The notes below the pieces were generated by a model. The model searched no databases. It saw only the letters and a list, made by a program, of their open reading frames with translations, and was not told where the DNA came from. From Epiperipatus broadwayi (taxonomy: Eukaryota; Onychophora; Udeonychophora; Euonychophora; Peripatidae): a stretch of DNA of 64,000 bases. The stretch is from the NCBI GenBank assembly GCA_028023455.1, contig JAQFVV010000001.1:27086426-27150425 (forward strand), in the 5' to 3' direction. Below, piece by piece: positions 1 to 11,426 of this stretch (positions are counted from its first letter, which is position 1; each line of letters opens with the position of its first letter). The translations under genes were made by a program, and so were the position numbers.

Positions 1-330
1 CGTTTTAGGCATTGAATCTATAATTTCGATTCATTATATATGGTATTTATAATTGCAAGATTAATATAAATAAAAAAAATGGTAATATATATAATATGAT
101 TTAGACAGATCAATATTTGAATAACTAATTATTAAATTATGTTTTAAACAAGAGTTGAGTGGGATAAAGTTTTATATAGACATAGATGTTTAAAAATATA
201 CACATATATTATTAGAACATTATAAGTATATATAAATGGCATGGGGTGGTAGAGAACTTTACGATATAATATTTTGGTTATAAAAATATATATACACTTA
301 AGTAATATTTGAATTAAGTTAAAATTTGTT
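1..330 (+). other. Leader/upstream region of the first gypsy element
   Basis: AT-rich sequence directly upstream of the Gag start codon. In a complete element this is where the end of the 5' LTR, the tRNA primer site and the untranslated leader would lie. I could not find a TG...CA LTR end, a convincing primer site (a TGG at 237-239 has no clear tRNA match), or a matching copy of this sequence downstream of Pol. The 5' LTR may lie outside the window or be too diverged to see. Confidence 0.4.
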
Positions 331-2340
331 ATGCTGCGAAGTGGGAAAATGTTTTCAAACAAAGATATTAAATGCTCTAGTCAAATGCAAGATGATTTGC
401 AAAGTGAACTAAATGATGATAGTAATATTATTGAACAATCATCATTAGTACAAGCACCTGGGGGTTCTACAACCATAATTGAATACCCTCAACAAACACC
501 GAGTTTAGATCAAGTGTTATCTCAAACACAAAATATAATTGATGAAGATTTAAATCAATCATCTACAATTGGAATTAGTCAATCATTTAATGTTGATACA
601 GTTCAGCAAATGTTACAAATGTTTATGACTAAAATGGACAGTAATAATCAAAAATTACTTGATAATATGAATAAAAAATTGGATGATAATATTAATAGTT
701 TAAAAAATGATTTGAAGATTGAAATAACAGGAATTGAAAATAAACTATCTACAAAAATCCAACAATTAAATTTAAATGTGGATAATGTTAAAAAAGATAA
801 TATAGAAATTAAACAAGCATTAAATGATTTAAAGAATGAAATTGATGAAAATAATTCAAAATGTCAACAACGGTTTAGTGAGTTCCAAGGTGACATAATA
901 GATAGATTAAATGTTAAATGTGATGAAATGTATAAAAATCAAGGAATTTTTAGGGATCAAGTAAAAGAAGAACAAAATAAAATACGGAATGAAATCCAAG
1001 TAGATAGACAACAAACACAAGCAAGAATAGATCAACTATCTACTAAACATAATAATGAGGTAGAATCTCAGAATAATGTATTGGAGACTATTGATCATCA
1101 ACTTAAAACTTTAGAAAATAAAATGAATTCAATAGAAATTAATACAAATATAGACAAAAATGTATTGGAAAAATTAAGGAAAGATACTACTGAAACTTGG
1201 AATAGAGTAAATAAAATAAAGGAATCAACTGATAGTAGATTTTTGGTTATTGAAACACAGATATGTAAAAGAACACCAACTATAGAAATGCATCAGGTTG
1301 AAAATAATGTAAATACTTATAGTTATAATCAAGAACAAAATCATGGTGAAAATCATTTGGAAGTCATTCAAAAAGATCCACAACAAGTAATTGACTCTGG
1401 TGATAGATCAAATTTTCAGTATCATATAATGCCTGAAGTTGAAAATTATCCTAGTAATTTTGAATTAGAAGGGTTAAACTTAAATACTTATAGGATTAAT
1501 CATGAAAATCAAACATCAACTTCTCAGTTGAATGTTTTAGAAAAACAAAAGGTATATAACCATTCAATACCAAGTAGTACAATTAACCAATTTGTTAGGT
1601 TAAAAATATTCAAAGGATCTCATAATGAATCTCTGAAAAAACATATTAGAAGCCTTAATCTTTATTTTTCTGTTAACCATAGTTTATCAGAAGGAGAAAA
1701 AGTGATCGTTGCATATAGTCACTTACAAGGAGATGCATTGATGTGGTGGGAGTCTTTATCACAAACTCCATCTACTTATATGGAATATCAAGAGTTATTA
1801 ATTAAAAATTTTTGGAATAGAGATAAACAAGAGGCTTTATTGTACCAAATATTCCAAGATAAGTATAAACAGACACCTGGAGAAACCTTGACCAAATTCT
1901 TTCGCCGTCAAATAACAAAATTAAGAACACTTAATACTTATCATTTAAGTGAAGGCGAAATGATTAGAATAATAAAAAGAAATTTACCACTTAAAATAGA
2001 ACAATCATTATTGTGTACCAATATAACAAAAATAGAACAAATAGTAGAACTTTTAAATAGTATTGATATGAATCAAACCAATTTATCAATTAGATTACCT
2101 GATAAAAAAAAGGAGGAAGCTTCAATCAATACAATATTTTATAATAGAAGGAAAAATAATAGAAATACCAATTATTGGAAGGGAAAAACATCTCAAAGGA
2201 ATATACCTTATGACCCCTCTCCCAAAATAAATCGTGATAATTTAAATAAAGTAAAAATAACTTCTTCTAATAATCCAAGAAATTTCCCAAAACCGGGATG
2301 TAGTAAAGATATATCTATAGATTCACATAAAACAAACTAA
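331..2340 (+). CDS. gag: Ty3/gypsy Gag with long coiled-coil N-terminal half
   Basis: A 669-residue open frame starting at ATG 331 and ending at TAA. The N-terminal 85 residues are Gln/Ser-rich. Residues about 90-310 are Asn/Lys/Glu-rich with repeated hydrophobic heptads, reading as a long coiled coil. Residues about 425-590 hold the retrotransposon Gag core: FKGSHNESLKKHIRSLNLYF, then GDALMWWESL, then LYQIFQDKYKQTPGETL. The tail is basic and Asn-rich (RRKNNRNTNYWKGK). Gag proteins assemble the cytoplasmic particle that packages element RNA. No CCHC zinc knuckle is visible, so RNA binding may rest on the basic tail. An open frame of this length in such AT-rich DNA indicates recent activity. 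The protease frame follows in a different phase, so Gag and Pol would be joined by frameshifting or expressed separately. Assignment as Gag is firm; family name is not. Confidence 0.9.
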   Translation: MLRSGKMFSNKDIKCSSQMQDDLQSELNDDSNIIEQSSLVQAPGGSTTIIEYPQQTPSLDQVLSQTQNIIDEDLNQSSTIGISQSFNVDTVQQMLQMFMTKMDSNNQKLLDNMNKKLDDNINSLKNDLKIEITGIENKLSTKIQQLNLNVDNVKKDNIEIKQALNDLKNEIDENNSKCQQRFSEFQGDIIDRLNVKCDEMYKNQGIFRDQVKEEQNKIRNEIQVDRQQTQARIDQLSTKHNNEVESQNNVLETIDHQLKTLENKMNSIEINTNIDKNVLEKLRKDTTETWNRVNKIKESTDSRFLVIETQICKRTPTIEMHQVENNVNTYSYNQEQNHGENHLEVIQKDPQQVIDSGDRSNFQYHIMPEVENYPSNFELEGLNLNTYRINHENQTSTSQLNVLEKQKVYNHSIPSSTINQFVRLKIFKGSHNESLKKHIRSLNLYFSVNHSLSEGEKVIVAYSHLQGDALMWWESLSQTPSTYMEYQELLIKNFWNRDKQEALLYQIFQDKYKQTPGETLTKFFRRQITKLRTLNTYHLSEGEMIRIIKRNLPLKIEQSLLCTNITKIEQIVELLNSIDMNQTNLSIRLPDKKKEEASINTIFYNRRKNNRNTNYWKGKTSQRNIPYDPSPKINRDNLNKVKITSSNNPRNFPKPGCSKDISIDSHKTN

Positions 2341-2747
2341 AAGGGTACTTGAGGAAATGTTCCTCACCTCAAGAAACCAAATACCCAATGAGGAACTTGA
2401 ATCAATCTTTTACACGAGAAATCACTAACATGATGTGTTCATGGGAAGATAAAACACCAAATTTTGTTTTACAAAGTTGCCCTATGATAGAAGTTTTGTT
2501 TGAGAGCTTGCTGGTTAAGGCATTATTAGATTCTGGTAGCCAAATTTCTGTGATATCAGAGACATTTTACCAAAAGATTTTAGCAATAAATCCTAATATC
2601 AAAATTTTATCACTGAAATCTATGCAGGTTACCATGGCTAACAGTAGAAAAGCTAAGTTAATCCAAAAACAAATTTGGGTTGAGATTAAAATCGGCCAAA
2701 CAACTCTCTTATCATGTATTTTTAATTTTGAATGGTTTGATTCATAA
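2341..2747 (+). pseudogene. Retroviral-type aspartic protease (N-terminal part, frame-broken)
   Basis: Frame running from just after the Gag stop. The translation contains the pepsin-type active-site motif LLDSGSQISVIS, preceded by a hydrophobic strand (VLFESLLVKA), as in gypsy proteases that cut the Gag-Pol polyprotein. The frame ends in TAA at 2745-2747. The expected C-terminal half (flap region and ILGADFL) is not in this frame: it continues in the overlapping frame of the next entry, from about 2720. A one-base insertion or deletion in the T/A-rich run near 2719-2735 explains this best, so the protease is probably inactive. The N-terminus has no ATG near its start, as expected if it is reached by frameshift from Gag. 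Confidence 0.8.
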
Positions 2748-5598
2748 TGTTATTTTAGGGGCAGACTTCCTACATTTGAACACTTGTGTAATTGATTTCT
2801 GTAATAAAACAGTTAAAATTAATGATGAAGTCTTAGAGATGACATTGCTTCCAAGATATGATCAAATTGAAGTTGACTCTATAACATCTAGCATTTCAGA
2901 AACACTTTTAGAGAGTAAACTCGCAGAATCCAACTTGCTTGGAAGTGATGATATGTTAAAATTACGATTTGTTATAAGAGAATTTAATTCTATTTTCTCA
3001 GACATACCAGGAGTGATAAAGGGATTCCAACAGAGAATTAGATTAATTCATGATCAACCATTTCAATCTAAATCATATCCTATTCCATACCAATATCGGG
3101 AAGATATATCTAAGCAAATTAATAAAATGCTGGATTGGGAAATCATTTCCAAATGCTCTTCACCTTACTGTAATCCAGTAGTAACTGTGAAGAAGAAAGA
3201 TGGGTCGATGAGATTTTGTTTGGATGCTAGACAACTAAACAAAATTACTGTCCCAGACAGAAATATACCACTGCCCATACATGACTTATTCATGAAATTT
3301 GGAAATAAGAAGGTATTTTCTACTTTCGATTTAACCTCCAGCTATTGGCAGATTGAACTTCATCCAGAAGATCGCCAATATACTGCTTTCCATTATGAGG
3401 GTTTTACATACCAATTTAATAGGATGCCATTTGAATTGATAAATAGTGGTGCAGGCCTAATCAGATGTTTAGATAAGACTTTATCTCCTGAGGTAAAACA
3501 AATCATAATTATTTATGTGGATGATGTAATTATTGCATCCACCACAGTTGAAGAACACCTTCAACATTTATCTATATTTTTTAAAGAGTGTTTTCTGAAA
3601 GGTATAAAAATTAACTTCAAGAAGAGTACTTTAGTTTCCAACCAAGTAGTCTTCTTAGGTCATATTGTTGGTTGCAATGGGATAAGACCTCATCCAGAGA
3701 AGATCTCTGCCACTCAAAACTTTCCTAAACCATCTACCCGAAAACAAATTAGATCATTTTTAGGTCTATGTAATTTTTACAACCGTTTCTATCAGAAGTT
3801 CTCAGACCATATGGAACCATTGTTAAAATTGATTAGAAAAGATGAACGTTGGAAATGGACCGAAGAACAAGACCGTGCATTTGAGAATATTAAAACAGGG
3901 TTTTTGGAGTTAACTATGTTAGCTTTCCCTGATTTTAATAAACCATTCATTGTTCAAACAGATAGTAGTGGTTTTGGATTAGGGGTAACACTGTCCCAAA
4001 TCCAAGAGGATGGCCAACCATGGGTCCTCTACTTTATAAGCCGGCTCTTGAAAGGTCCAGAAATAAATTACATGGTTACAGAGAAGGAAGCACTAGCAAT
4101 AGTCTGGGCTTTCCAAAAATTTCGACAAATGCTACTCGGATCAGAGGTGATAGTGATCACTGATCACAAAAGCCTTGAATTTCTGAATCATAGTTATCTG
4201 ACTAATAGTCGTCTAGTTAGATGGAGTTTACTACTACAGGAATTTAATTACACTGTGCATTATTGCAAAGGATCCGAGAATATCGTGGCTGATGTGCTTA
4301 GTCGAAATCCATGTAGGTCAGAACAAAATCATTTGATGGTAGACAACGCCTACATTACAAATGTCAATGTGATGGCTGATAGTAATGTAGAGAATGAGTT
4401 GGAAAACTTACAAGAAATACAATTTAATGACCCAGAATTAAACCCAATTATAAAAGTTTTATTAGGGGAGGAAGTTTTGGATGCACCTAAAGATCTTAAC
4501 CATTTTAAATTAGAACAACAGGTCTTACTATATAAAGTGAATGATAATGTTGATGAGTGGAGGACAATAATACCAAAGTCTTTACGTGACCCACTCATAA
4601 AATACGTACACTGTCTATACGGGCATTATGGTGCTCATAAGACAGAACACACCCTAAAGAATTGGTTTTACTGGCCAAAAATGTATAAAGACATCTTAAA
4701 ATCACTCCAAGATTGTCTAATTTGCTTAAGAGCTAAATCAGTAAACCAAAATTATATTAATTCAATTAATTCTATCATTCCAGAAAGACCAAACGAGATC
4801 TTAGCAATTGACTATTATGGGCCTTTGCCTCCATTTAACAAACAAAAATATTTATTAGTCACTTATGATCTCTTTTCCAAATATGTTGCTGCTTACCCGA
4901 TACCCCAAGCCAATACTAAACATACAATCAAAGTATTGAGTACTCTCCAATTCCCAATGATAGGAAAACCAAAAACCATACTAACTGATCATGGTACACC
5001 TTTTCTATCTAGGGAATGGAAGAAATGGGTAGACATATCAAAAATAAAACATGTGCTAATCTCTATTAGGAATCCACAATCAAATCCATGCGAACGTATT
5101 ATGCGGGAGCTTGGACGTTTGTTTAGGACCTATTTAGAAGAGGAGCACAAGGGTTGGGTAAAGCAGACAAAATGTGTAGTAGACTATATCAATTGGAGTT
5201 TAAATGAATCTACAGGATTCTCGCCCATCCGACTACACTTTCATCAAATTATACCTATATTATTTAAAAAATATAAACCTATTATTAATAAACCCAAAAT
5301 AAATGGAGAAAATGATATTTTACAAGCTCATAAACAACTTGTTAAAATGGCAAATAATAGAAGTCAAAATAAAAAAAAATGTATTTATGAATTTAAAGTC
5401 GGAGATAAAGTTTTGATAAAGACTTTCCATCCCAGCAAACCATTGGAGAATAAATACCATAAATTCTTCAATACATATGAAGGACCTTATACTATCGTTA
5501 AAAGGGCAGGTCCAAATGCATTTTGGATTAACCAAGAAGGAGAGATTCGTGGTACATACAATTCACGAATTTTAAAACCATATTTTGGCTGCTTATAA
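2680..5598 (+). CDS. pol: Ty3/gypsy Pol: protease end, reverse transcriptase, RNase H, integrase
   Basis: About 970 codons open to TAA. The first residues complete the protease (VILGADFL). RT follows: KKKDGSMRFCLDARQLNK, FSTFDLTSSYWQIEL, and catalytic YVDD at residues 279-282 (3514-3525). RNase H shows VQTDSSG (Asp at residue 428), EKEALAIVW, ITDHKSLEF and ADVLSRNP. Integrase has a zinc-binding HHCC region (HCLYGHYGAHKTEH ... DCLICL) and a DDE core: AIDYYG (Asp 711), LTDHGT and PCERIMRELG. A GPY-type module (YEGPYTIVKR) ends the protein; no chromodomain is visible. The enzymes would copy element RNA to DNA and insert it into the genome. All catalytic residues checked are present. The visible flaw is the frame break at the protease/RT side. 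There is no env-like frame after it. The true start is upstream through the protease, not at the first codon given here. Confidence 0.93.
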   Translation: MRLKSAKQLSYHVFLILNGLIHNVILGADFLHLNTCVIDFCNKTVKINDEVLEMTLLPRYDQIEVDSITSSISETLLESKLAESNLLGSDDMLKLRFVIREFNSIFSDIPGVIKGFQQRIRLIHDQPFQSKSYPIPYQYREDISKQINKMLDWEIISKCSSPYCNPVVTVKKKDGSMRFCLDARQLNKITVPDRNIPLPIHDLFMKFGNKKVFSTFDLTSSYWQIELHPEDRQYTAFHYEGFTYQFNRMPFELINSGAGLIRCLDKTLSPEVKQIIIIYVDDVIIASTTVEEHLQHLSIFFKECFLKGIKINFKKSTLVSNQVVFLGHIVGCNGIRPHPEKISATQNFPKPSTRKQIRSFLGLCNFYNRFYQKFSDHMEPLLKLIRKDERWKWTEEQDRAFENIKTGFLELTMLAFPDFNKPFIVQTDSSGFGLGVTLSQIQEDGQPWVLYFISRLLKGPEINYMVTEKEALAIVWAFQKFRQMLLGSEVIVITDHKSLEFLNHSYLTNSRLVRWSLLLQEFNYTVHYCKGSENIVADVLSRNPCRSEQNHLMVDNAYITNVNVMADSNVENELENLQEIQFNDPELNPIIKVLLGEEVLDAPKDLNHFKLEQQVLLYKVNDNVDEWRTIIPKSLRDPLIKYVHCLYGHYGAHKTEHTLKNWFYWPKMYKDILKSLQDCLICLRAKSVNQNYINSINSIIPERPNEILAIDYYGPLPPFNKQKYLLVTYDLFSKYVAAYPIPQANTKHTIKVLSTLQFPMIGKPKTILTDHGTPFLSREWKKWVDISKIKHVLISIRNPQSNPCERIMRELGRLFRTYLEEEHKGWVKQTKCVVDYINWSLNESTGFSPIRLHFHQIIPILFKKYKPIINKPKINGENDILQAHKQLVKMANNRSQNKKKCIYEFKVGDKVLIKTFHPSKPLENKYHKFFNTYEGPYTIVKRAGPNAFWINQEGEIRGTYNSRILKPYFGCL

Positions 5599-8500
5599 TG
5601 TTTTATAAAGAAATGAGGTGAAGACCAAGATAAGAATTGGGCAGTGTAAACCATACGGTTGTATAAAAAATAATAATAATAGTGATCAATGTAAAGAGAA
5701 GTATAGTTAAAAACATTAGCTTTGGTGAGGGTATTCTTTAATGCCTTAAAATAATTAAAACCACAGAGTCAATTCATATTTATAAATGGATACTCTAGTA
5801 TTTATATAATTTAGTATATGAAAGTATAAAACATAATAATGAGAATAAAATATTGCCGCATAGACGTGACATTAAGAACTAATAATTATTCAGGAGAGGT
5901 TTAATGTAGGAGAGATTACAGCTAAGTTATATAGAGAGAAAACCAGGTACAATTAACAAAAAGATAAGAACTTTACAAATTAATTCATAACTAATATTAA
6001 ATTTTACAAATAAAAGCTTTACAAAATGTTTAAAGAAATAGATAGGTGAAAGTTAAAATTATTCACAGTAACTTTAAGAGTCTAGCAGCATTTGAAATTG
6101 TTACCTCTGTACAAACTTGGCTGTTCTTTTGATGATTTCGGATTCCCTCGGAGAACTAGATTTAGTTTGTTAAGCAGGTATTCAGGCAGGTAGTAAGTTG
6201 ATTATTTAATGAACAGGCATATAATTATAGTCTATGAGTATCAGGATCCAGGGCACAGATTTCAGGGAAAGCCATCTCGAATGGCGAGAAAGGAATAAGC
6301 AGGAATAAGGCTAGTAAATATATTTGTGGTCCAAGAAGGAAACATTTTTTTTTTATTTTTTTTTTTTTTATAAAAAAAAATATTAATCCATCAAAGTCCT
6401 TAATTTTTTTTATTTTTGATCATTATCACAAGAATAAAATAGCCCAAGTATTAGGAAGATATAACAGTTAAAAAAAAAAATTAACCCTTCATAAAATCCA
6501 ACTATAAATGCAATTAAACTATAAGAATATACTAAAATAGTTGTAAGTGTTTAAAATTTTAACTTAAATTAAAATTTTAAATTTCCTAAGGGAAGGGGAA
6601 ATATAATAGTAACTTACAGTTATTATTATTGGTCTAGCGTGTTTTATCTCTTGTGAAATTATTTATAAATATAAATTTATATTTGACTATTTTATTATGT
6701 AACATATATGTACTATTTATATATACATTTAAGTTTTAAATAATATATACCTTAAGCTTTTGAGTAAAATGCCAGATTTGAAGTTAAGAATAAATACTTA
6801 TATATTTTTTTATTTTATTATTAAATCTTAATGTCAGTGGAACAATTGATAGTTGAATTAAGCATGAACTTATATAACACACGAGCAGATTCGTTCGTGC
6901 TCTGGATATAAAAAAACGAAGGAAAAAAGAAAATCATTTCTCTTTAAAAAAATATTATTTTTCTTTTATCAATACTACTATTTAATGATTGGAATTTAAA
7001 TATTAACTTTTCCAAATTAAAATAATTTGTGGATTCAAAGTTTGCAAGGAAAATATATTTAATTTTCTACTCAATCTTAAAGGAATAGCAATATAAAAGA
7101 AAAGAACGTCTGTTTAAGTTTTGAAACTACGTTGTTTTAACTCTTCCATTATTCTTCGGATATATATAAATTTAAGATAATTATATATATTAAGGATAAA
7201 ACAATGTGCACTGAGTAGTACACTTATTATATCGTAAAAGGTTTCGAAACCAACCTTGCATGCTATTTTAAAATATTTTGAAATATTGAATATATAGAAC
7301 GTCTAGTGATAATAGAGAAATGAAGATTAAGAACATCTACATTCGAAGAATATTTATTTTATTTCACATTAATCCGGTCATTGGATGTTATTAACAGTTT
7401 ATCGTTTAAGGATAAATGCAATCATCATTGTACCAATGGATTGGTGATATGCTTCGTAAGGGATCTTCATTGGGATGATGAACTATAGACTTCAATATCT
7501 ACGCTCAACTCTCTTATAAATAAGTTTCCTTTATTATTTATTTATATATATTATAATAATGCTTATATTATTTTAATATGTTTATTATTATTATTATTAT
7601 CTTTATTTCAAATTTGGCATCGCATCATTTTACATCTTGATAGGAAAATTATATTTATTATTAAATATAATTAATTGAAAGCTTAACATAATTCATCAAA
7701 TTAGATGAGGGATATAAAAAAATAGTTATTATTTGACAGATATCTTAAACAGGATTATATTGTGTTTACTACGTAATATTGTAAACGTTTAATGTATTTT
7801 TATGTATTAAAAATACATATAATATATAAGTTATACAATGGTAAATAATACCTATATATGGGTAATTGTGAAGCATATAAATAAGAACGGTAAATAAGTT
7901 AATAAGTTACATAAATTATTAATTTTTGAACCCAGATATTGTTTTTATATATCTATTAATTTAAGCTATTTTCTTTAATTTTTGAAAGTTTATTATAGTA
8001 TTGAGTTTTATCATGGGGTATTAAATAAAAAAATATCATTTATTAATATTCTTTTAAAATGATAAAATTCATCCGTATTTATTTATTAATATTTTATTAT
8101 CTATTCTATTATATTTTTTATTGTTTATTAAATATTGATTTGTTAACGTGATCTCTTTGTCTAATCATTATTGAATTATATTATATATATGCTAGTATTA
8201 TAAATATCATATGAATAATAGTTATAATTAATGCTTATATAAAGGCATATGAAATAACTTGTTTTGAAATTATTCCTGAAATGAGCTGATTGCAAATTCT
8301 CCGTGAGTTTAAATATCGTGGCATAATGGTGACTGAAAGAGGGATGAAAGATGGATGACCTGGTCTAAATTGTATTTAAACTTATTTAAAGATTAATGAG
8401 CTAGCATAATAAAGGTATATATAATCATGGACTTGGTATTTCATCGATTCATTTCTAGCATTCTACTTGAAGACCCAAAGTTCGATTGTAGTGAAATGCG

Positions 8501-8732
8501 TATCCTCTTTCTAAGGAATTTAATCATCCCTTTATATTTAACAAGACTAACATAGATTTTAAATATAATCCATTCTGTTATATTTGGCAAACCTAACTAT
8601 GAAGCATTAAGTTAATGACTTCTAAACATTAAATATAATTGATTATATTACATTTAATACACCAACTGGGATGATTAAGGCCGTCCCATTATAATATATA
8701 TATATAAATTTAAGTAAAGAGAAAGGTGGAAC
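5599..8732. other. Non-coding AT-rich stretch; possible 3' tail of the first gypsy element
   Basis: No frame longer than chance. 5599-6330 is less AT-rich, with purine runs (for example around 5891-5918), and may be the element's 3' untranslated part. 6343-6380 is a T-run/A-run block able to form a weak hairpin. The rest is simple AT-rich spacer with short tandem ATT runs (7585-7600). Confidence 0.5.
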
Positions 8733-8865
8733 CATCTTTTTCTTGTAAAATCTCTGTCGTGTAGTGATTTGAAAAGTTCCCTACATAGTCATCATTATAT
8801 CTGATTGGCTGTCATATAAGCATTCTAAAAGTGCTTGTGAGAGGTTTCTGCCTTTCACTTTAATT
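8733..8865 (+). repeat. Half-copy of the 53.1-kb fold-back element
   Basis: Matches the right arm of the fold-back at 53.1-53.5 kb in the same order: CATCTTTTTCTTGTAAAATC, then TCTGATTGGCTGTCAT, AAGCATT, and a ...CCTTTCA end. The left arm is absent, so only one arm survives here. About three quarters identical by eye. Confidence 0.65.
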
Positions 8866-9399
8866 AGGTTTATAAGTTAATCTTGATTAACTTCATCACA
8901 AGGTATAGTTTTTTTCTATTTTCATATTCTTGATTAATTTGACAAAGTGCACAGAATCTCTGACAAAGGTCTGTATTTGTATGTCAAAGAATAAAATTCT
9001 TGAGAAGAATGTTTTGACAGTGAATTTCTAGAACAAAAATAACTCTTACTGAAATTGAAAAAGGGATGAGAATAATACTATTCATAATATTATGTTATAC
9101 ATTAACTGTATGATCTTATTAATAGGCTGGTTTTTTTCATACTAATATTTAAATTTAAACCCAATAATTATGGAAGTGAACAACATATTCATTATTCCAG
9201 AAAAAAAAAGATAAGGCAAAGAAAATATATTTATAGAAATATATTTAATAGATGACTAACAAATAAAGTTTAAGTGGATGTGAATAAAATTAAGTATCAT
9301 GTTTTTAATAATCTTTCTACTTTCCAAACTCTATAATGCATATAGACAGTGATTATACATGGTTAATTTATAAACCATTATCTCATAAACACTTTAGGC
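8866..9399. other. Non-coding spacer
   Basis: AT-rich DNA between the half fold-back copy and the 3' limit of the decayed - strand gypsy element. Nothing recognisable. Confidence 0.5.
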
Positions 9400-9579
9400 A
9401 CTATCATTCTCCATGTTCTCTCTTTTGTATCCATTAAGTACCACAAAAACCCCTCTCTGAAGTGATATCTATTCCTCCCAGTTTTTTCAGAATAACTTTC
9501 CCTTGCCCCATCTTCACTTTCTATTATTTCCAAATTATCTATAATTCTTTCATATCTGAAGTCTTGCTTCTATTATTCA

Positions 9580-10291
9580 CCTAAGCATTTAAGTTTATCT
9601 TCAATGGCTGTATCTATTTCCATGTCAACCACTATCAGATTTATTTCTTCCATTTGCAAATGGCTCAAGAACTCAGGTCCAGGATTGCAGCTTAAGGCAT
9701 CGGCCACCACATTTTTCTGTTCCCTTACAATATTGCACAAAGTAGTTAAATTATTGGAGAAAAATCTCCAACAAATTAACCTACTATTAATCAGATAGCT
9801 AGCTTGTAGTTAAGGAATTCCAGACTTTTGGGGTAAGTTCTGATTATCACCTCTGACCCTATCAGAAATTGCCAAAATCTCTGGAAAGCCCATATCATGA
9901 CCACTGCCTCTTTTTCTGTTGTAGAGTAATTGATCTCTTGTCCTTTTAAGGGTTTGATAATAAAATACATTATGCCTTGATCACCTAACCTACTATTAAT
10001 CAGATAGCTGTAGTTAAGAAATTCCAGACTTTTGGGGTAAGTTCTGATTATCACCTCTGATCCTATCAGAAATTGCCAAAATCTCTGGAAAATGGTCACT
10101 GCCTCTTTCTCTGTTACAGAGTAATTGATCTCTGGTCCTCTTAAGGGTTTGATAATAAAATACATTATGCCTTGATCACCATCTTCCTGAGTTTGCATCA
10201 GTGCTGCACTCAACTCATATCCACTCTGCCAACTTGTACTATAAAAGGTTTCTTTTAGACAGGGTAGACTAGCATCACCTAGCTCAAACAT
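9580..10291 (-). pseudogene. Gypsy RNase H and tether remnant with internal duplication
   Basis: The - strand frame 10291-9791 reads as gypsy RNase H: SGYELSAALMQTQEDGDQG, MYFIIKPLRGPEINY, EKEAV, GSEVIIRTYPKSLEFLNYSY. Compared with the first element, the third catalytic Asp (TDHKSL) is replaced: TYPKSL. The segment from MYFIIKP to FLNY occurs twice in a row. Beyond 9790 another frame continues into NVVADALSCNP, the usual RNase H end carrying the last Asp. The enzyme is dead. RNase H would have degraded the RNA strand during reverse transcription. Confidence 0.85.
9781..10180 (-). repeat. Tandem duplication (about 205 bp) inside RNase H
   Basis: 9781-9985 and 9990-10180 are direct copies, each running from CTACTATTAATCAGATAGC to ATTATGCCTTGATCACC. 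They differ by scattered substitutions and short indels (one copy lacks about 12 bases after TCTCTGGAAA). The duplication kept the reading frame open across the junction. Confidence 0.9.
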
Positions 10292-10299
10292 TTTTCTTT

Positions 10300-11420
10300 G
10301 ATGCCTTTTAATACTGCTTCATCTTTGTCTGTCCATTCCCATGGACATTTTTTTCAAAATAGCTGCTGTAAAGGCACCATATCTGTTGTAAAGATCTGGT
10401 AAAATTTGCTACAAAAATTACACAACTTTAAGAAGGACTTAACCTGTTTTATTGAACTAGAAGCTTAGAAAACCATAATAGTTTGTATTTTATCAGGGTA
10501 TGGCTTAATCCCCTTTATTCTGATCAAATGTTTTAAAAACTTACTTCCACTGCAGTTATACAACATTTTTGTAAATTAATTTAAATGCCCTTGTCCTCAC
10601 ATTCTTATAGAAACATTTGGAGATGTCTTAAATGTTCTGTTTGGCTTTTGGATGCAAGGATGACATCATCCATATTAATGGTAACCAAAATCTTTATTTC
10701 CAGAGGTAGTACCCTATCCAGGCACTACCAAATGGCATTCTGTTAAACTGGGAAAATATGTTGTTATATCAGAAAGTCATACACTTGCAGTCTGCTGGGT
10801 GGAGTTTGATTGCCAATAGCTGGCAGTCAGGTCTACCATCGAAAAAATATTTTTATCATGGAACCTATTCAATAATTTATTTATAGATGGAGGAATATTC
10901 TGATCTGGTCAAGTAATCCTATTCAACATTCTAGCATCTAGCCATAGATTTATTGACCCATCTTTTTATTATTATCACTAAAGGGTTGTTAAATAGTGAT
11001 GATTCCTTCATTACAACTTCCCATTCCTCCATTTGTGACAATTATTTTTCAACCTCTGTTCTATATTGAAGAGGTATGGGATAAGATCGTGCCTAGTATG
11101 ATATGCCATTGATAATCAATTCTGTGTTCATATCCCTTAATTATCCCTGGTCTATCCAAAAAAATATGCTATATCTCTTTAATAATTCTTTCAATTCATT
11201 TTCCCACTTCCCTCTATTTGTTTTACCTTTGCCCCATATGTATGCTTGTGCCCCCTCTGTTTTACATTGGAAGTACATACTTCTCTTGGCAAGGTTCTTT
11301 ACCTTGATCTAAACTGAACTACTTCCCCTTTATATGTGATATTTCCTTCTTTATAGTTAATCAGATATCCTGTTTTGTGCATGAAGTCTGATCCTAATAT
11401 TTCATCATATACAAGTCTTT
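10300..11420 (-). pseudogene. Gypsy reverse transcriptase remnant
   Basis: Broken - strand frames hold the RT core in order: a palm segment with NIFSMVDLTASYWQ near 10810-10870, MDDVILASKSQTEHLRHLQM near 10620-10670 (first residue of the catalytic box Met rather than Tyr), and INLQKC near 10580. Stops and frameshifts separate them, so no product is possible. The part between 10300 and 10560 corresponds to the RT connection region and is poorly preserved. Confidence 0.8.
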
Positions 11421-11426
11421 TTAATA

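Larger units (their letters stand above)
331..5598 (+). mobile_element. Ty3/gypsy LTR retrotransposon, coding part, LTRs not found
   Basis: The order Gag-protease-RT-RNase H-integrase (integrase last) is that of Ty3/gypsy elements. Gag and Pol are in the same phase, with the protease N-terminal half in another. Sequence after Pol (5599-6330) is somewhat richer in G and may be element 3' sequence, but no copy of the 5' flank was found there. A decayed relative lies at 9.4-11.7 kb on the other strand, sharing RNase H and RT motifs. Confidence 0.85.

Noticed and set aside
5599-6330. An env-like gene after the first gypsy Pol
   Set aside because: No open frame, signal peptide or membrane segment in any frame.
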